From Streptomyces sp. NRRL S-1022 (lineage in GTDB: Bacteria > Actinomycetota > Actinomycetes > Streptomycetales > Streptomycetaceae), in contig NZ_JOIU01000025.1 of assembly GCF_000720135.1 (NCBI RefSeq), positions 59,413 through 123,412 of the forward strand: a DNA stretch of 64,000 nt, given 5' to 3'. The notes under the pieces are model-generated. The model was given only the letters and a program-made list of their open reading frames with translations, ran no database searches and had not been told where the DNA came from. Shown in pieces: positions 24,211-32,972 of this stretch (position 1 is its first letter; each line of letters begins with the position of its first letter). Made by a program: the position numbers and the translations under genes.

Positions 24211-25545
24211 TCACGCCCGGAAGTGGCGTTCCAGCCCCTGCCACACGTCGTCGTAGCGCTGCTGGAGGTGCTCGGCGCCGGCCGCGTGCGGGGTGAGGGT
24301 CACCGGCCAGCGGGTCTCGAACATGAAGGCCAGCCCGTCACCGATCTTCTGCGGCCGCAGCTCGGCCGCGCTCGCCCGGTCGAAGGTCTCCCGGTCCGGG
24401 CCGTGCGCCGACATCATGTTGTGCAGCGAGCCGCCGCCGGGCACGAAGCCCTCCGCCTTCGCGTCGTACGCGCCCTCGATCAGGCCCATGTACTCGCTCA
24501 TCACGTTCCGGTGGAAGTACGGCGGCCGGAAGGTGTCCTCGCCCACCAGCCAGCGCGGTGCGAACACCACGAAGTCGACGCCGGCCAGACCGGGGGTGTC
24601 CGACGGGGAGGTCAGCACGGTGAAGATGGACGGGTCGGGGTGGTCGTAGGAGATGGTGCCGATCACATTGAACCGGCGCAGGTCGTAGACGTACGGCACA
24701 TAGTTGCCGTGCCAGGCGACCACATCCAGGGGGCTGTGGTCGTAGGTGGCCGTCCAGAGGTTGCCGCAGAACTTGTTCACCACCTCAACCGGACCCTCGA
24801 CGTCCTCGTACGCCGCGACCGGCGCCCGGAAGTCCCGGGGATTCGCGAGCCCGTTGGCGCCGATCGGGCCGAGGTCGGGCAGCCGGAACGGCGCCCCGTA
24901 GTTCTCGCAGACGTAACCCCGGGCGGTCGGGCTCTGCCCGCCGTCGGACGCAGTGTCCAGCAGCTCCACACGGAAGCGCACCCCGCGCGGGATCAGCGCG
25001 ACCTGGGCCGGTTCCACATGGAGCCGGCCGAACTCGGTGTGCAGCAGCAGTCCGCCCCGCTCCGGCACGATGAGCAGCTCCCCGTCGGCGTCGGAGAACA
25101 CCCGCTCCATCGAGGCGTTGGCGTGGTACAGGTGCACGGCCATGCCGGCGCGCTGGGTCGCGTCGCCGTTGCCGCCCAGGGTCCACAGACCGCCCAGGAA
25201 GTCGGTGCCGGCCGGGGGCTCGGGCAGCGGGTTCCAGCGCAGCCGGTTGGGGTCGGGCACGGTCTCGGTGAAGGGGGCCGTACGCAGCGCGCCGTTGGCG
25301 GTGCGGGTGAACGCCGGGTGCGCGGCCGACGGGCGGACGCGGTACAGCCAGGAGCGGCGGTTGTGCGCCCGCGGCTCGGTGAACGCCGTACCGCTCAGCT
25401 GCTCGGCGTACAGGCCGAGCGGCGCGCGCTGCGGCGAGTTGCGGCCCTCGGGCAGGGCGCCCGGCACCGCCTCCGAGGCGTGTTCGTTGCCGAACCCGGT
25501 CAGGTACGTCAGCCCCTCGGCGGTCTTCCGCGCGTCCCCGCTCAT
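24211..25545 (-). CDS. hmgA: Homogentisate 1,2-dioxygenase
   Basis: 444 residues, full length for the family. [21 protein letters not shown] and [23 protein letters not shown] are the family start. The iron ligands are seen in [18 protein letters not shown] (His and Glu) and [10 protein letters not shown] (His). It opens the ring of homogentisate in tyrosine and phenylalanine breakdown to give maleylacetoacetate. GGGAG lies 5 bases before the ATG. The next two pathway genes (isomerase, fumarylacetoacetase) are not in the window. Loss of this enzyme gives brown melanin-like pigment. Confidence 0.95.
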   Translation of the reverse strand: MSGDARKTAEGLTYLTGFGNEHASEAVPGALPEGRNSPQRAPLGLYAEQLSGTAFTEPRAHNRRSWLYRVRPSAAHPAFTRTANGALRTAPFTETVPDPNRLRWNPLPEPPAGTDFLGGLWTLGGNGDATQRAGMAVHLYHANASMERVFSDADGELLIVPERGGLLLHTEFGRLHVEPAQVALIPRGVRFRVELLDTASDGGQSPTARGYVCENYGAPFRLPDLGPIGANGLANPRDFRAPVAAYEDVEGPVEVVNKFCGNLWTATYDHSPLDVVAWHGNYVPYVYDLRRFNVIGTISYDHPDPSIFTVLTSPSDTPGLAGVDFVVFAPRWLVGEDTFRPPYFHRNVMSEYMGLIEGAYDAKAEGFVPGGGSLHNMMSAHGPDRETFDRASAAELRPQKIGDGLAFMFETRWPVTLTPHAAGAEHLQQRYDDVWQGLERHFRA

Positions 25546-25565
25546 GCTCGCTCCCTCGCGTTCCC

Positions 25566-25591
25566 GATTCCTATGCAACACCGTAGGAATC
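25566..25591. promoter_or_regulatory. Operator-like inverted repeat at the hmgA promoter
   Basis: Perfect 8-base arms GATTCCTA (25566-25573) and TAGGAATC (25584-25591) flank a 10-base centre, 21 bases before the hmgA ATG. On the minus strand the lower arm supplies a -10-like TAGGAA, so a protein bound here would block the promoter. GntR/HutC proteins bind such repeats. Confidence 0.6.
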
Positions 25592-25697
25592 AGCGGGGGT
25601 CCGCGCAAGAGGGTTCCGGGTCCTCCCCCGTAGGTAGGGGCGGAACCAGACCTGAGGGGGATCCGGGGTGCCCGGCCGCTGTTCTACGCTCCCGCTC

Positions 25698-26255
25698 ATG
25701 TCGTGGACGAAGTGGAAGCGTGGACCGCTCGCCGCGCTCGCGGTGTGCGTCCTGCTGCCGTTCGGAGCGGCGGCCTGCACCGCCGGCGGGGCGCACGGGC
25801 GGACGGTGTCCCCCTCACCCGTGGGGCAGGTGCTGGACGAGACGGACGACACCGGCCGGAACCTGCGGGAGGTGCCCCCGAAGAACGCCCCCCAGGTCGG
25901 CATGGAGGTCACCCCCGACCCGGCCGGCGGCTGGGACGTCCGGCTGGCCTTCCGGCACTTCCGGTGCTCAGCGCCGGGCGCGCGGCCGGCGGCGGCCACC
26001 GGCCACGGCTTCGCCCGTCTGTTCGTGGACGGCCACGGCATCGCCCGGCTGCACGGCCCCGCGTACCACGTGGCCGCCGGCGTCGTCCCGCACGGCACCC
26101 ACGAGGTCACCGCGCGCCTGTACGCCGACGACGGCACGGTCTGGGCCGTCCGCGGCAAGCCGGTCGAGAGCACCGCCGACATCACGGTCTCCGACGCGGA
26201 GGCGCACGCACCGGATCCGCCGGCCGCGACCGCGTCCCCCGCGGCGGACGGATGA
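25698..26255 (+). CDS. Predicted lipoprotein of unknown function
   Basis: 185 residues. A signal peptide (MSWTKWKRGPLAALAVCVLLPFG) ends in the lipobox GAAAC, with lipid attachment to that Cys (about residue 26). The mature region is predicted beta-rich (GGWDVRLAFRHFRC, HGFARLFVDGHGIARLHGP, EVTARLYADDGTVWAV), resembling the small domain found in copper- or substrate-binding surface lipoproteins of the CupA/YcnI-like group, but I cannot assign it. It ends in an Ala/Pro-rich tail. It is divergent from hmgA and may share its promoter region. Confidence 0.75.
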   Translation: MSWTKWKRGPLAALAVCVLLPFGAAACTAGGAHGRTVSPSPVGQVLDETDDTGRNLREVPPKNAPQVGMEVTPDPAGGWDVRLAFRHFRCSAPGARPAAATGHGFARLFVDGHGIARLHGPAYHVAAGVVPHGTHEVTARLYADDGTVWAVRGKPVESTADITVSDAEAHAPDPPAATASPAADG

Positions 26256-26256
26256 C

Positions 26257-26290
26257 CACCGCCGGAGGGTGAGCACCGCCGGCGGGTGAG
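26257..26290 (+). repeat. Tandem 17-base repeat
   Basis: CACCGCCGGAGGGTGAG and CACCGCCGGCGGGTGAG stand head to tail with one mismatch, just after the lipoprotein stop. The second unit can also fold with the following CCCGCC. Confidence 0.8.
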
Positions 26291-26382
26291 GCCGCCCGCC
26301 ACCCGTTCCCGTGAGTGAGTGCGCCGGCCGTCCGGCCCCGTACTGGGGGGAGAGGTTCACCGGACCGCGGCGGAAAGGCATC

Positions 26383-27000
26383 ATGAAGCCCGTGCCCCAC
26401 GCGACATCGCTCCGCCGCGCGCCCGTCCAGCGGCGCAGCGCCGAACGCCTGACCAGGATCCTGGACGCCTGCGCCGAACTCCTCGACGAGGTCGGCTACG
26501 ACGCCCTGAGCACGCGCGCGGTCGCCGAGCGCGCCCAAGTCCCCATCGGCTCGGTCTACCGCTTCTTCGGCAACAAGCGGCAGATGGCCGACGCCCTCGC
26601 CCAGCGCAACCTGGAGCGGTACGTCGAGCGCGTCACCGAGCGGCTGAAGGAGGCCGGCCAGGGGGACTGGCGGGCCGCCATGGACGCCGTCCTCGACGAG
26701 TACCTCGCCATGAAGCGCACCGCACCCGGCTTCTCCCTGGTCGACTTCGGCAACCAGATACCGGTCGGCGTCCGGCAGGCCGAGCCCAACACCCGGGTCG
26801 CCGACCGGCTCATCCAGCTGCTCTCCGGCTACCTGGGCCGCACCCCGGACGAGGAGCTGGGCCGCGTCTTCCTGGTCGCCGTGGAGACCGCGGACACCCT
26901 GGTCCAACTGGCCTTCCGGGTCGATCCCGAGGGCGACGAGGCGATCATCCGGGAGACCCGGGAGCTGCTGCGGGCGTATCTGGGGCGGGTGCTCGACTAG
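26383..27000 (+). CDS. TetR family regulator
   Basis: 205 residues from ATG 26383 (GGAAAGG 5 bases upstream). Helix-turn-helix at about residues 15-60: RRSAERLTRILDACAELLDEVGYDALSTRAVAERAQVPIGSVYRFFGNKRQMADALA. The C-terminal part fits the TetR_C_17-like group often near oxidoreductases and transporters. It lies upstream of, and on the same strand as, the molybdopterin oxidoreductase, with an 18-base perfect palindrome in the 125-base gap, the probable operator. Confidence 0.85.
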   Translation: MKPVPHATSLRRAPVQRRSAERLTRILDACAELLDEVGYDALSTRAVAERAQVPIGSVYRFFGNKRQMADALAQRNLERYVERVTERLKEAGQGDWRAAMDAVLDEYLAMKRTAPGFSLVDFGNQIPVGVRQAEPNTRVADRLIQLLSGYLGRTPDEELGRVFLVAVETADTLVQLAFRVDPEGDEAIIRETRELLRAYLGRVLD

Positions 27001-27043
27001 GCGGGGCCGGCCGAGGGGAATCCGGCGAGGGTCTCCCCTCCGT

Positions 27044-27061
27044 GCATACCGGTCGGTATGC
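27044..27061. promoter_or_regulatory. Operator palindrome between TetR and molybdopterin oxidoreductase genes
   Basis: GCATACCGGTCGGTATGC is a perfect palindrome with 8-base arms and a 2-base centre, 65 bases before the oxidoreductase GTG. Confidence 0.7.
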
Positions 27062-27125
27062 TCACCCCGAGCCTGCCCGCCCGTGCGGCCCGGGCGACCC
27101 GCCGCCGACCCCACCGGGAGGACCC

Positions 27126-29366
27126 GTGTCCCGCACCGCCCTGCGAATCTGCCCCCTGTGCGAGGCCACCTGCGGGCTGACCCTCACCGTCGAGGGCACC
27201 CGCGTCACCGGCGCCCGCGGTGACCGGGACGACGTCTTCAGCAAGGGGTTCATCTGCCCCAAGGGCGCCGCCTTCGGCGCCGTCGACGGCGACCCCGACC
27301 GGCTGCGCACCCCGCTCGTCCGGGAGAACGGCACCCTGCGCGAGGCCACCTGGGAGGAGGCCTTCGACGCGGTCGCCGCCGGCCTGCGCCCGGTCGTCGA
27401 GCGGTACGGCCCCGACGCCGTCGGCGTGGTCCTCGGCAACCCCAACGTGCACACCATGGCCGGCGGCCTCTACCCGCCCGTCCTGGTCGGCGCCCTGCGC
27501 ACCCGGAGCCTGTTCACCGCCTCCACGGTCGACCAGATGCCCAAGCACGTCTCCAGCGGGCTGCTGTTCGGCGACGCGAACGCGATACCGGTGCCGGACC
27601 TCGACCGCACCGACCACCTGCTGCTCCTCGGCGCCAACCCGCTGGAGTCCAACGGCAGTCTGTGCACCGCCCCCGACTTCCCCGGCCGGCTCAAGGCCCT
27701 CAAGGCCCGCGGCGGACGCCTCACCGTCGTGGACCCGCGCCGCACCCGCACCGCCGCGCTCGCCGACCGGCACCTCGCGATCCGCCCCGGCACCGACGCC
27801 CTGCTGCTCGCCGCGATGGTCCACACCCTCTTCGCCGAGGACCTCGTCGACCTGGGGCACCTCGCCCCGCACGTCCAGGGGCTCGCCGAACTCCGGGACG
27901 CACTGGGCGACTTCACCCCCGATGCCGTGGCCCCCGCCTGCGACCTGGACGCCGAGGACATCCGCGCCCTGGCCCGCGACCTGGCCGCCGCCCCCACCGC
28001 CGCCGTCTACGCCCGCATCGGCAGCTGCACCGTCCCGCACGGCACCCTGGCCAGCTGGCTGGTCGACGTCCTCAACGTCCTCACCGGCAACCTGGACCGC
28101 CCCGGCGGCGCCCTCTTCCCGCAGGCCGCCACCGACCGGACGCCCCGCCCGGCGGGCCCCGGCCGCGGCTTCGCCCTCGGCCGCTGGCACTCCCGGGTGA
28201 GCAAGCACCCCGAAGCCAAGGGCGAGTTGCCGCTCTCCGCGCTCGCCGAGGAGATCGACACCGCGACCGCCGAGGGCACCCCGGTGCGCGCCCTGATCGC
28301 CATCGCCGCCAATCCCGTGCTCTCCGCACCCGACGGCGACCGCCTCGACAAGGCCCTCCGATCGCTGGACTTCATGGTCAGCGTCGACCCGTACCTGAAC
28401 GAGACCTCCCGCCACGCCCACGTCGTACTGCCGCCGCCCCCGCCCGCGCAGAGCCCGCACCACGACTTCGCCTTCAACACCCTCGCCGTGCGCAACCAGG
28501 TCCGCTACAGCCGCCCCGCCGTCCCGCTGGAGCCCGGCCGCATGGCGGAGAGCGAGATCCTCGCCCGGCTGGTCCTGGCGGTGAGCGGCATGCACGGCAC
28601 CGACCCGGCCGCCGTCGACGCGATGGTCATCGACCAGACCCTGGCCAAGGCGGTACGGGACGAGCACTCGCCGGTGTCCGGCCGCGACCCGCGCGAGCTG
28701 GCCGCCCGGCTCACCGGGGACAACGGCCCCGAGCGGCGGCTGGACCTGATGCTGCGCCTCGGCCCGTACGGCGACGGCTTCGGCGCCCGGCCCGACGGGC
28801 TGAGCCTGGCCAGGCTGCTCGACCACCCGCACGGCATCGACCTCGGCCCGCTGCGCCCGCGCCTGCCGCAGCCGCTGAAGACCCGCAGCGGCAAGGTGGA
28901 GCTGCTGCCCGAGCCGATCGCCGGCGACCTGCCCCGGCTCCGCGCGGCCCTGCGCGAGCGCCCCGCGGGCCTGGTCCTGGTCGGCCGCCGCCATCTGCGC
29001 TCCAACAACAGCTGGATGCACAACGTGCCCGCCCTCACCGGCGGCAGCAACCGCTGCACCGTGCACATCCATCCCGAGGACGCCGCCCGCCTCGGTGTCC
29101 GGGACGGCGCGGACGTACGGGTCAAGGGCGCCGGGGGAGAGGTGGTGGCCCCCGCCGAGGTCACCGACGGCATCCGGCCCGGGGTGGTGAGCCTGCCGCA
29201 CGGCTGGGGCCACGACCGTTCCGGCACCCGGCTGAGCCACGCCGCCACCGTCCCCGGCGTCAACGTCAACCAGCTGCTCGACGGCAGCCTGCTCGACCCG
29301 CTCTCGGGCAACGCGGTGCTCAACGGCGTCCCCGTGGAGCTCACCGCCGTCGTAGCACTGCCGTGA
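27126..29366 (+). CDS. Molybdopterin-dependent oxidoreductase (formate dehydrogenase/nitrate reductase-like large subunit)
   Basis: 746 residues from GTG with GGGAGG upstream. The N-terminal 4Fe-4S site has Cys9, Cys12, Cys16 and Cys44 (CPLCEATC...KGFICPKG). The molybdopterin domains follow (VVLGNPNVHTMAG, LLLLGANPLESNGS, VVDPRRTRTA, and a C-terminal dinucleotide-binding domain with NNSWMHNVPALTGGSNRC). No signal peptide, so it is cytoplasmic. The Mo ligand residue around HTMAGG/STVDQMP cannot be named with confidence; it is not an obvious Sec or Cys of a formate dehydrogenase. There is no beta or gamma subunit nearby, so the electron acceptor is unknown. Confidence 0.85.
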   Translation: MSRTALRICPLCEATCGLTLTVEGTRVTGARGDRDDVFSKGFICPKGAAFGAVDGDPDRLRTPLVRENGTLREATWEEAFDAVAAGLRPVVERYGPDAVGVVLGNPNVHTMAGGLYPPVLVGALRTRSLFTASTVDQMPKHVSSGLLFGDANAIPVPDLDRTDHLLLLGANPLESNGSLCTAPDFPGRLKALKARGGRLTVVDPRRTRTAALADRHLAIRPGTDALLLAAMVHTLFAEDLVDLGHLAPHVQGLAELRDALGDFTPDAVAPACDLDAEDIRALARDLAAAPTAAVYARIGSCTVPHGTLASWLVDVLNVLTGNLDRPGGALFPQAATDRTPRPAGPGRGFALGRWHSRVSKHPEAKGELPLSALAEEIDTATAEGTPVRALIAIAANPVLSAPDGDRLDKALRSLDFMVSVDPYLNETSRHAHVVLPPPPPAQSPHHDFAFNTLAVRNQVRYSRPAVPLEPGRMAESEILARLVLAVSGMHGTDPAAVDAMVIDQTLAKAVRDEHSPVSGRDPRELAARLTGDNGPERRLDLMLRLGPYGDGFGARPDGLSLARLLDHPHGIDLGPLRPRLPQPLKTRSGKVELLPEPIAGDLPRLRAALRERPAGLVLVGRRHLRSNNSWMHNVPALTGGSNRCTVHIHPEDAARLGVRDGADVRVKGAGGEVVAPAEVTDGIRPGVVSLPHGWGHDRSGTRLSHAATVPGVNVNQLLDGSLLDPLSGNAVLNGVPVELTAVVALP

Positions 29367-29403
29367 CCTGGAGTTTTGCGCTTATTGCTCGGGCGTCAAC
29401 CAC

Positions 29404-29490
29404 TTGTTAACGCCGTTTGAACGGACCTAACGTCATCGCACCGCCGACCCCCAGGTGGGATGTTCAAGGGCGAACGTTAGGTATCCACTC
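29404..29490 (+). promoter_or_regulatory. Promoter and inverted repeat upstream of the citrate transporter gene
   Basis: TTGTTA (29404-29409) and TAACGT (29428-29433) are 18 bases apart and fit a vegetative promoter. ACCTAACGT (29425-29433) is repeated inverted as ACGTTAGGT (29474-29482), the second copy overlapping the weak ribosome binding region 8 bases before the ATG. Two binding sites for one regulator, or a structure that hides the start site, are both possible. Confidence 0.5.
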
Positions 29491-30918
29491 ATGCTGACCA
29501 TCCTCGGCTTCGCCATGATCGCGACCTTCCTGGTCCTGATCATGATGAAGAAGATGTCGCCGATCGCGGCGCTCGTGCTCGTCCCCGCGCTGTTCTGCGT
29601 GTTCGTGGGCAAGGGCGCCAAGCTCGGCGACTACGTCATCGACGGCGTCACCAACCTCGCCCCCACCGCGGCGATGCTCATGTTCGCGATCGTCTACTTC
29701 GGTGTGATGATCGATGTCGGCCTCTTCGACCCGGTCGTGCGGGGCATCCTGAAATTCTGCAAGGCCGATCCGCTGCGCATCGTGGTCGGCACGGCGGTCC
29801 TCGCCGCGATCGTCTCCCTGGACGGCGACGGCTCCACCACGTTCATGATCACCGTCTCGGCGATGTACCCGCTGTACAAGCGCCTGAAGATGTCCCTGGT
29901 CGTGATGACCGGCGTCGCCGCGATGGCCAACGGCGTGATGAACACCCTGCCCTGGGGCGGCCCGACCGCCCGCGCGGCCACCGCGCTCAAGCTCGACGCC
30001 GGCGACATCTTCGTGCCGATGATCCCGGCCCTCGCGACGGGCCTGCTCTTCGTCCTCGGCCTCGCCTACGTCCTCGGCCGCCGCGAGCGGGGGCGGCTCG
30101 GTGTGCTCACGCTGGACGAGGTGCTGGTCGAGGAGACCGAGCCCGAAACCGTGCTCGTGGGCGCCGGCTCCGGCGCGGCGGCCCGGCCCGTGGCGGGCTC
30201 CGGCCCGGGCGCCGAGGCCGCGGCGGGCTCCGGCTCCGGTGCCGGCGCGTCCGGCGACGCGCCCGCCGACGAGGGCTTCCAGGGCCTCGACCCGGACCGT
30301 CCCACCCTGCGCCCCGGGCTCTACTGGTTCAACGCGCTGCTCACGGTCGTCCTGCTCACCGCCATGATCATGGAGTGGCTGCCGATCCCGGTGCTGTTCC
30401 TGCTCGGCGCGGCCCTCGCCCTGACCGTCAACTTCCCGCACATGCCGGACCAGCGGGCCCGCGTCGCCGCCCACGCGGAGAACGTCCTCAACGTCTCCGG
30501 CATGGTCTTCGCCGCCGCCGTGTTCACGGGCGTCCTCCAGGGCACCGGGATGGTCGACCACATGGCCGAGTGGCTGGTGGGCAACATCCCCGACGGCATG
30601 GGCCCGCACATGGCCTTCGTCACCGGCGTGCTGAGCATCCCGCTCACCTACTTCATGTCCAACGACGGCTTCTACTTCGGCATCCTGCCGGTGCTCGCCG
30701 AGGCCGGGCAGGCGCACGGCGTGCCCGCGGTGGAGATCGCCCGCGCCTCGATCGTCGGCCAGCCCCTGCACATGTCCAGCCCGCTCGTCCCCGCCGTGTA
30801 CGTGCTGGTCGGCATGGCCAGGGTCGAGTTCGGCGACCACACCCGCTTCGTGGTCAAGTGGGCCGCGCTCACCTCACTGGTGGTGCTCGGCGCGGGCATC
30901 CTGTTCGGCATCATCTGA
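29491..30918 (+). CDS. CitMHS family citrate:cation symporter
   Basis: 475 residues with about 11 membrane helices. MLTILGFAMIATFLVLIMMKKMSP is the family start and NGVMNTLPWGGPTARAATAL and SNDGFYFGILPVL are signatures of the CitM/CitH group, which take up citrate bound to Mg or Ca. A 50-residue Ala/Gly/Ser/Pro-rich cytoplasmic linker (about 222-272) interrupts the usual middle loop. No citrate two-component system is in the window. It lies 22 bases before an MFS gene on the same strand, so they may be co-transcribed. Confidence 0.9.
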   Translation: MLTILGFAMIATFLVLIMMKKMSPIAALVLVPALFCVFVGKGAKLGDYVIDGVTNLAPTAAMLMFAIVYFGVMIDVGLFDPVVRGILKFCKADPLRIVVGTAVLAAIVSLDGDGSTTFMITVSAMYPLYKRLKMSLVVMTGVAAMANGVMNTLPWGGPTARAATALKLDAGDIFVPMIPALATGLLFVLGLAYVLGRRERGRLGVLTLDEVLVEETEPETVLVGAGSGAAARPVAGSGPGAEAAAGSGSGAGASGDAPADEGFQGLDPDRPTLRPGLYWFNALLTVVLLTAMIMEWLPIPVLFLLGAALALTVNFPHMPDQRARVAAHAENVLNVSGMVFAAAVFTGVLQGTGMVDHMAEWLVGNIPDGMGPHMAFVTGVLSIPLTYFMSNDGFYFGILPVLAEAGQAHGVPAVEIARASIVGQPLHMSSPLVPAVYVLVGMARVEFGDHTRFVVKWAALTSLVVLGAGILFGII

Positions 30919-30940
30919 TCACCCGACGGAGGTCGTACCC

Positions 30941-32179
30941 ATGGCGCCCGGTGGGAACCGCGGCTGGCTGCTCCGCCTCGTCATCGCCTTCTCCTTCGCG
31001 CAGGGGGCGGTGTCGATGGCCCGGCCCGCCGTCTCCTACCGGGCCCTCGCGCTGGGCGCGGACGAGCGCGCGGTCGGTGTCATCGCCGGTGTGTACGCGC
31101 TGCTGCCGCTGTTCGCCGCCGTACCGCTCGGCCGGCGCACCGACCACGGCCGCTGCGCGCCCCTGCTGCCGGCGGGCGTGGTCCTCGTCGCCGGCGGCTG
31201 CGCGCTGAGCGGACTCGCCGGCTCGCTGTGGGCGATGGCCCTGTGGAGCGGGGTGATGGGCCTCGGCCACCTGTGCTTCGTGATCGGCGCCCAGTCGCTG
31301 GTGGCCCGCCGGTCCGCGCCGCACGAACAGGACCGCAACTTCGGCCACTTCACCATCGGCGCCTCCCTCGGCCAGCTCATCGGCCCGGCCGCCGCGGGCG
31401 CGCTCATCGGCGGCCCCGGCATGGCGCACGGCAGCGCGCTCGCCCTCGTGGTGGCGGGCGCGGGCGCGGCCGTCGCGTTCACCTCGCTGTGGCGCATCGA
31501 GGACCGTACGGCCGCCGGCTCCCGCCCGGGGCGCGGCGCCCGGGTGCCGGTCGCCGGCATCCTGCGCGCCCGGGGGGTGCCCGCGGGCATGCTGATCAGC
31601 CTGTCGGTGCTGTCCGCGACCGACATCCTCACCGCCTACCTCCCGGTGGTCGGCGAGCACCGGGGCATCGCGCCGTCGGTGATCGGCGTCCTGCTCAGCC
31701 TCCGGGCCGGCGCCACCATCGCCTGCCGGCTCGTGCTCACCCCGCTGCTGCGGCTGCTCGGCCGGCCCGCGCTGCTCACGGTGACCTGCCTGTCGGCCGC
31801 GCTGCTGTGCGCGGGGGTGGCGCTGCCGGTGCCGGTGTGGGGGCTCGGTGCGATGCTCGCGGTCCTCGGTTTCTGCCTCGGCGTGGGCCAGCCGCTGTCG
31901 ATGACGACGGTGGTGCAGGCGGCCCCCGACGAGGCCCGCTCCACCGCGCTCGCCCTGCGGCTGACCGGCAACCGGCTCGGCCAGGTGGCGGCGCCCGCCA
32001 GCGCCGGTCTCGTCGCCGGTCTGGCGGGGGTCGCTGCGCCGTTCGTGATGCTGGGGGCGTTGCTCCTGCTGTCGTCGGGAGTGGCGCTGCGGTCGCCGGG
32101 CCGGCCCGCGGGCTCGGCCGGACGGGTGACCGGGAAGGGGCGGAAGCGGCCCGGATTGCGCCGCACGAGCGATCTCTGA
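30941..32179 (+). CDS. Major facilitator superfamily transporter
   Basis: 412 residues, 12 predicted membrane segments, with a central basic loop. The motif-A-like segment AVPLGRRTDHGRCAPLLPAG is between segments 2 and 3 and is repeated in degenerate form in the second half (LVLTPLLRLLGRPALL). GGAGG lies 9 bases before the ATG. Substrate unknown; an organic-acid or drug exporter is the usual label. It follows the citrate transporter with a 22-base gap. Confidence 0.85.
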   Translation: MAPGGNRGWLLRLVIAFSFAQGAVSMARPAVSYRALALGADERAVGVIAGVYALLPLFAAVPLGRRTDHGRCAPLLPAGVVLVAGGCALSGLAGSLWAMALWSGVMGLGHLCFVIGAQSLVARRSAPHEQDRNFGHFTIGASLGQLIGPAAAGALIGGPGMAHGSALALVVAGAGAAVAFTSLWRIEDRTAAGSRPGRGARVPVAGILRARGVPAGMLISLSVLSATDILTAYLPVVGEHRGIAPSVIGVLLSLRAGATIACRLVLTPLLRLLGRPALLTVTCLSAALLCAGVALPVPVWGLGAMLAVLGFCLGVGQPLSMTTVVQAAPDEARSTALALRLTGNRLGQVAAPASAGLVAGLAGVAAPFVMLGALLLLSSGVALRSPGRPAGSAGRVTGKGRKRPGLRRTSDL

Positions 32180-32243
32180 CGGCGCGTCGGGCGTCGGTGC
32201 CGACGGCCTACGGGGTGCATGACGCAGAGTCCAGGCGAAAGAG

Positions 32244-32261
32244 CGATTTGTATGAAAATCG
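32244..32261 (+). promoter_or_regulatory. A/T-rich inverted repeat upstream of the sortase operon
   Basis: CGATTT (32244-32249) and AAATCG (32256-32261) are perfect arms around GTATGA, 22 bases before the ATG, in an unusually A/T-rich stretch. It may be the promoter -10 region or a binding site. Confidence 0.4.
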
Positions 32262-32282
32262 TCTGAACTTGGAGGATTGCGC

Positions 32283-32972
32283 ATGCCCACCCTGACACTC
32301 CCACGCGCCGCCGGCTCTCGCGCGGGCGCCGCAGTCGTCCTCACCGCCCTCGCCGCGGCCGGCGCGTCTTGGGTGGCGGCGCCGGAGGCGGCGGCCCAGG
32401 GGGAGAACGGCGACATCCGGATCCACGACGAGCGCCACCTCCGTGGGCCGCTCGTGGGATCGGCCAAGGACGATCCGGTGGTCTGCAGGTTCTATCTCGA
32501 AGCCGTCAATTTCGACACGCTCACCGCCGTCGCCTACACCATCACCCCGCAGCCCCCGCTCCCCACCGCCGCCACCGTCACCGGCACCATCGCGCTCGCG
32601 GGGGGCGCCGGGCACACCGACCCGCTGGGCCTGTCGGACGGGCAGTACAAGCTCAGCTGGGCCGTGGGCACCCCCGTGGCGCTGAAGGAGAAGGTCTTCC
32701 GCGTCAACTGCAAGGACGGACGCCACGAAGGGGACAAGGGCGACAACGGCCCGAACGGGCAGATCGCCGACCACCAGCAGAACGACGGGTCCTGGGGCCA
32801 GGGCGGCGACCACGACGGCCCGAAGGGCGGGGTGCACGCGGGCGGCGGCGGCCTCATCGACACGGCCGCCGCGTACTCCCCGGTGGCCGCCGCGGGTGCC
32901 GTGGGCCTGATCGCCGTCGGCGGTGTCGTGTACGTCCGGCTGGTCCGCCGGCGGCCCCATGGCGCCGCGTAG
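32283..32972 (+). CDS. Secreted, C-terminally anchored surface protein next to a sortase
   Basis: 229 residues from ATG (GGAGG 7 bases upstream). A signal peptide ends near residue 40 (AAPEAAAQG). The middle is beta-rich (VVCRFYLEAVNFDTLTAVAY, TVTGTIALAGGAGHTDPLGL) with two cysteines and then a long Asp/Gly/His-rich linker (GDKGDNGPNGQ, NDGSWGQGGDHDGPKGG). It ends with GLIDTAAAYSP, a membrane helix (VAAAGAVGLIAVGGVVYV) and a basic tail RLVRRRPHG, which is the layout of a sortase substrate, but there is no LPXTG or LAXTG. It overlaps the sortase gene by 14 bases. Function unknown. Confidence 0.82.
   Translation: MPTLTLPRAAGSRAGAAVVLTALAAAGASWVAAPEAAAQGENGDIRIHDERHLRGPLVGSAKDDPVVCRFYLEAVNFDTLTAVAYTITPQPPLPTAATVTGTIALAGGAGHTDPLGLSDGQYKLSWAVGTPVALKEKVFRVNCKDGRHEGDKGDNGPNGQIADHQQNDGSWGQGGDHDGPKGGVHAGGGGLIDTAAAYSPVAAAGAVGLIAVGGVVYVRLVRRRPHGAA

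Noticed and set aside
29455..29491. Upstream start for the citrate transporter (MGCSRANVRYPL extension)
   Set aside because: The extension lies inside the inverted repeat/leader and the family starts at MLTILG.
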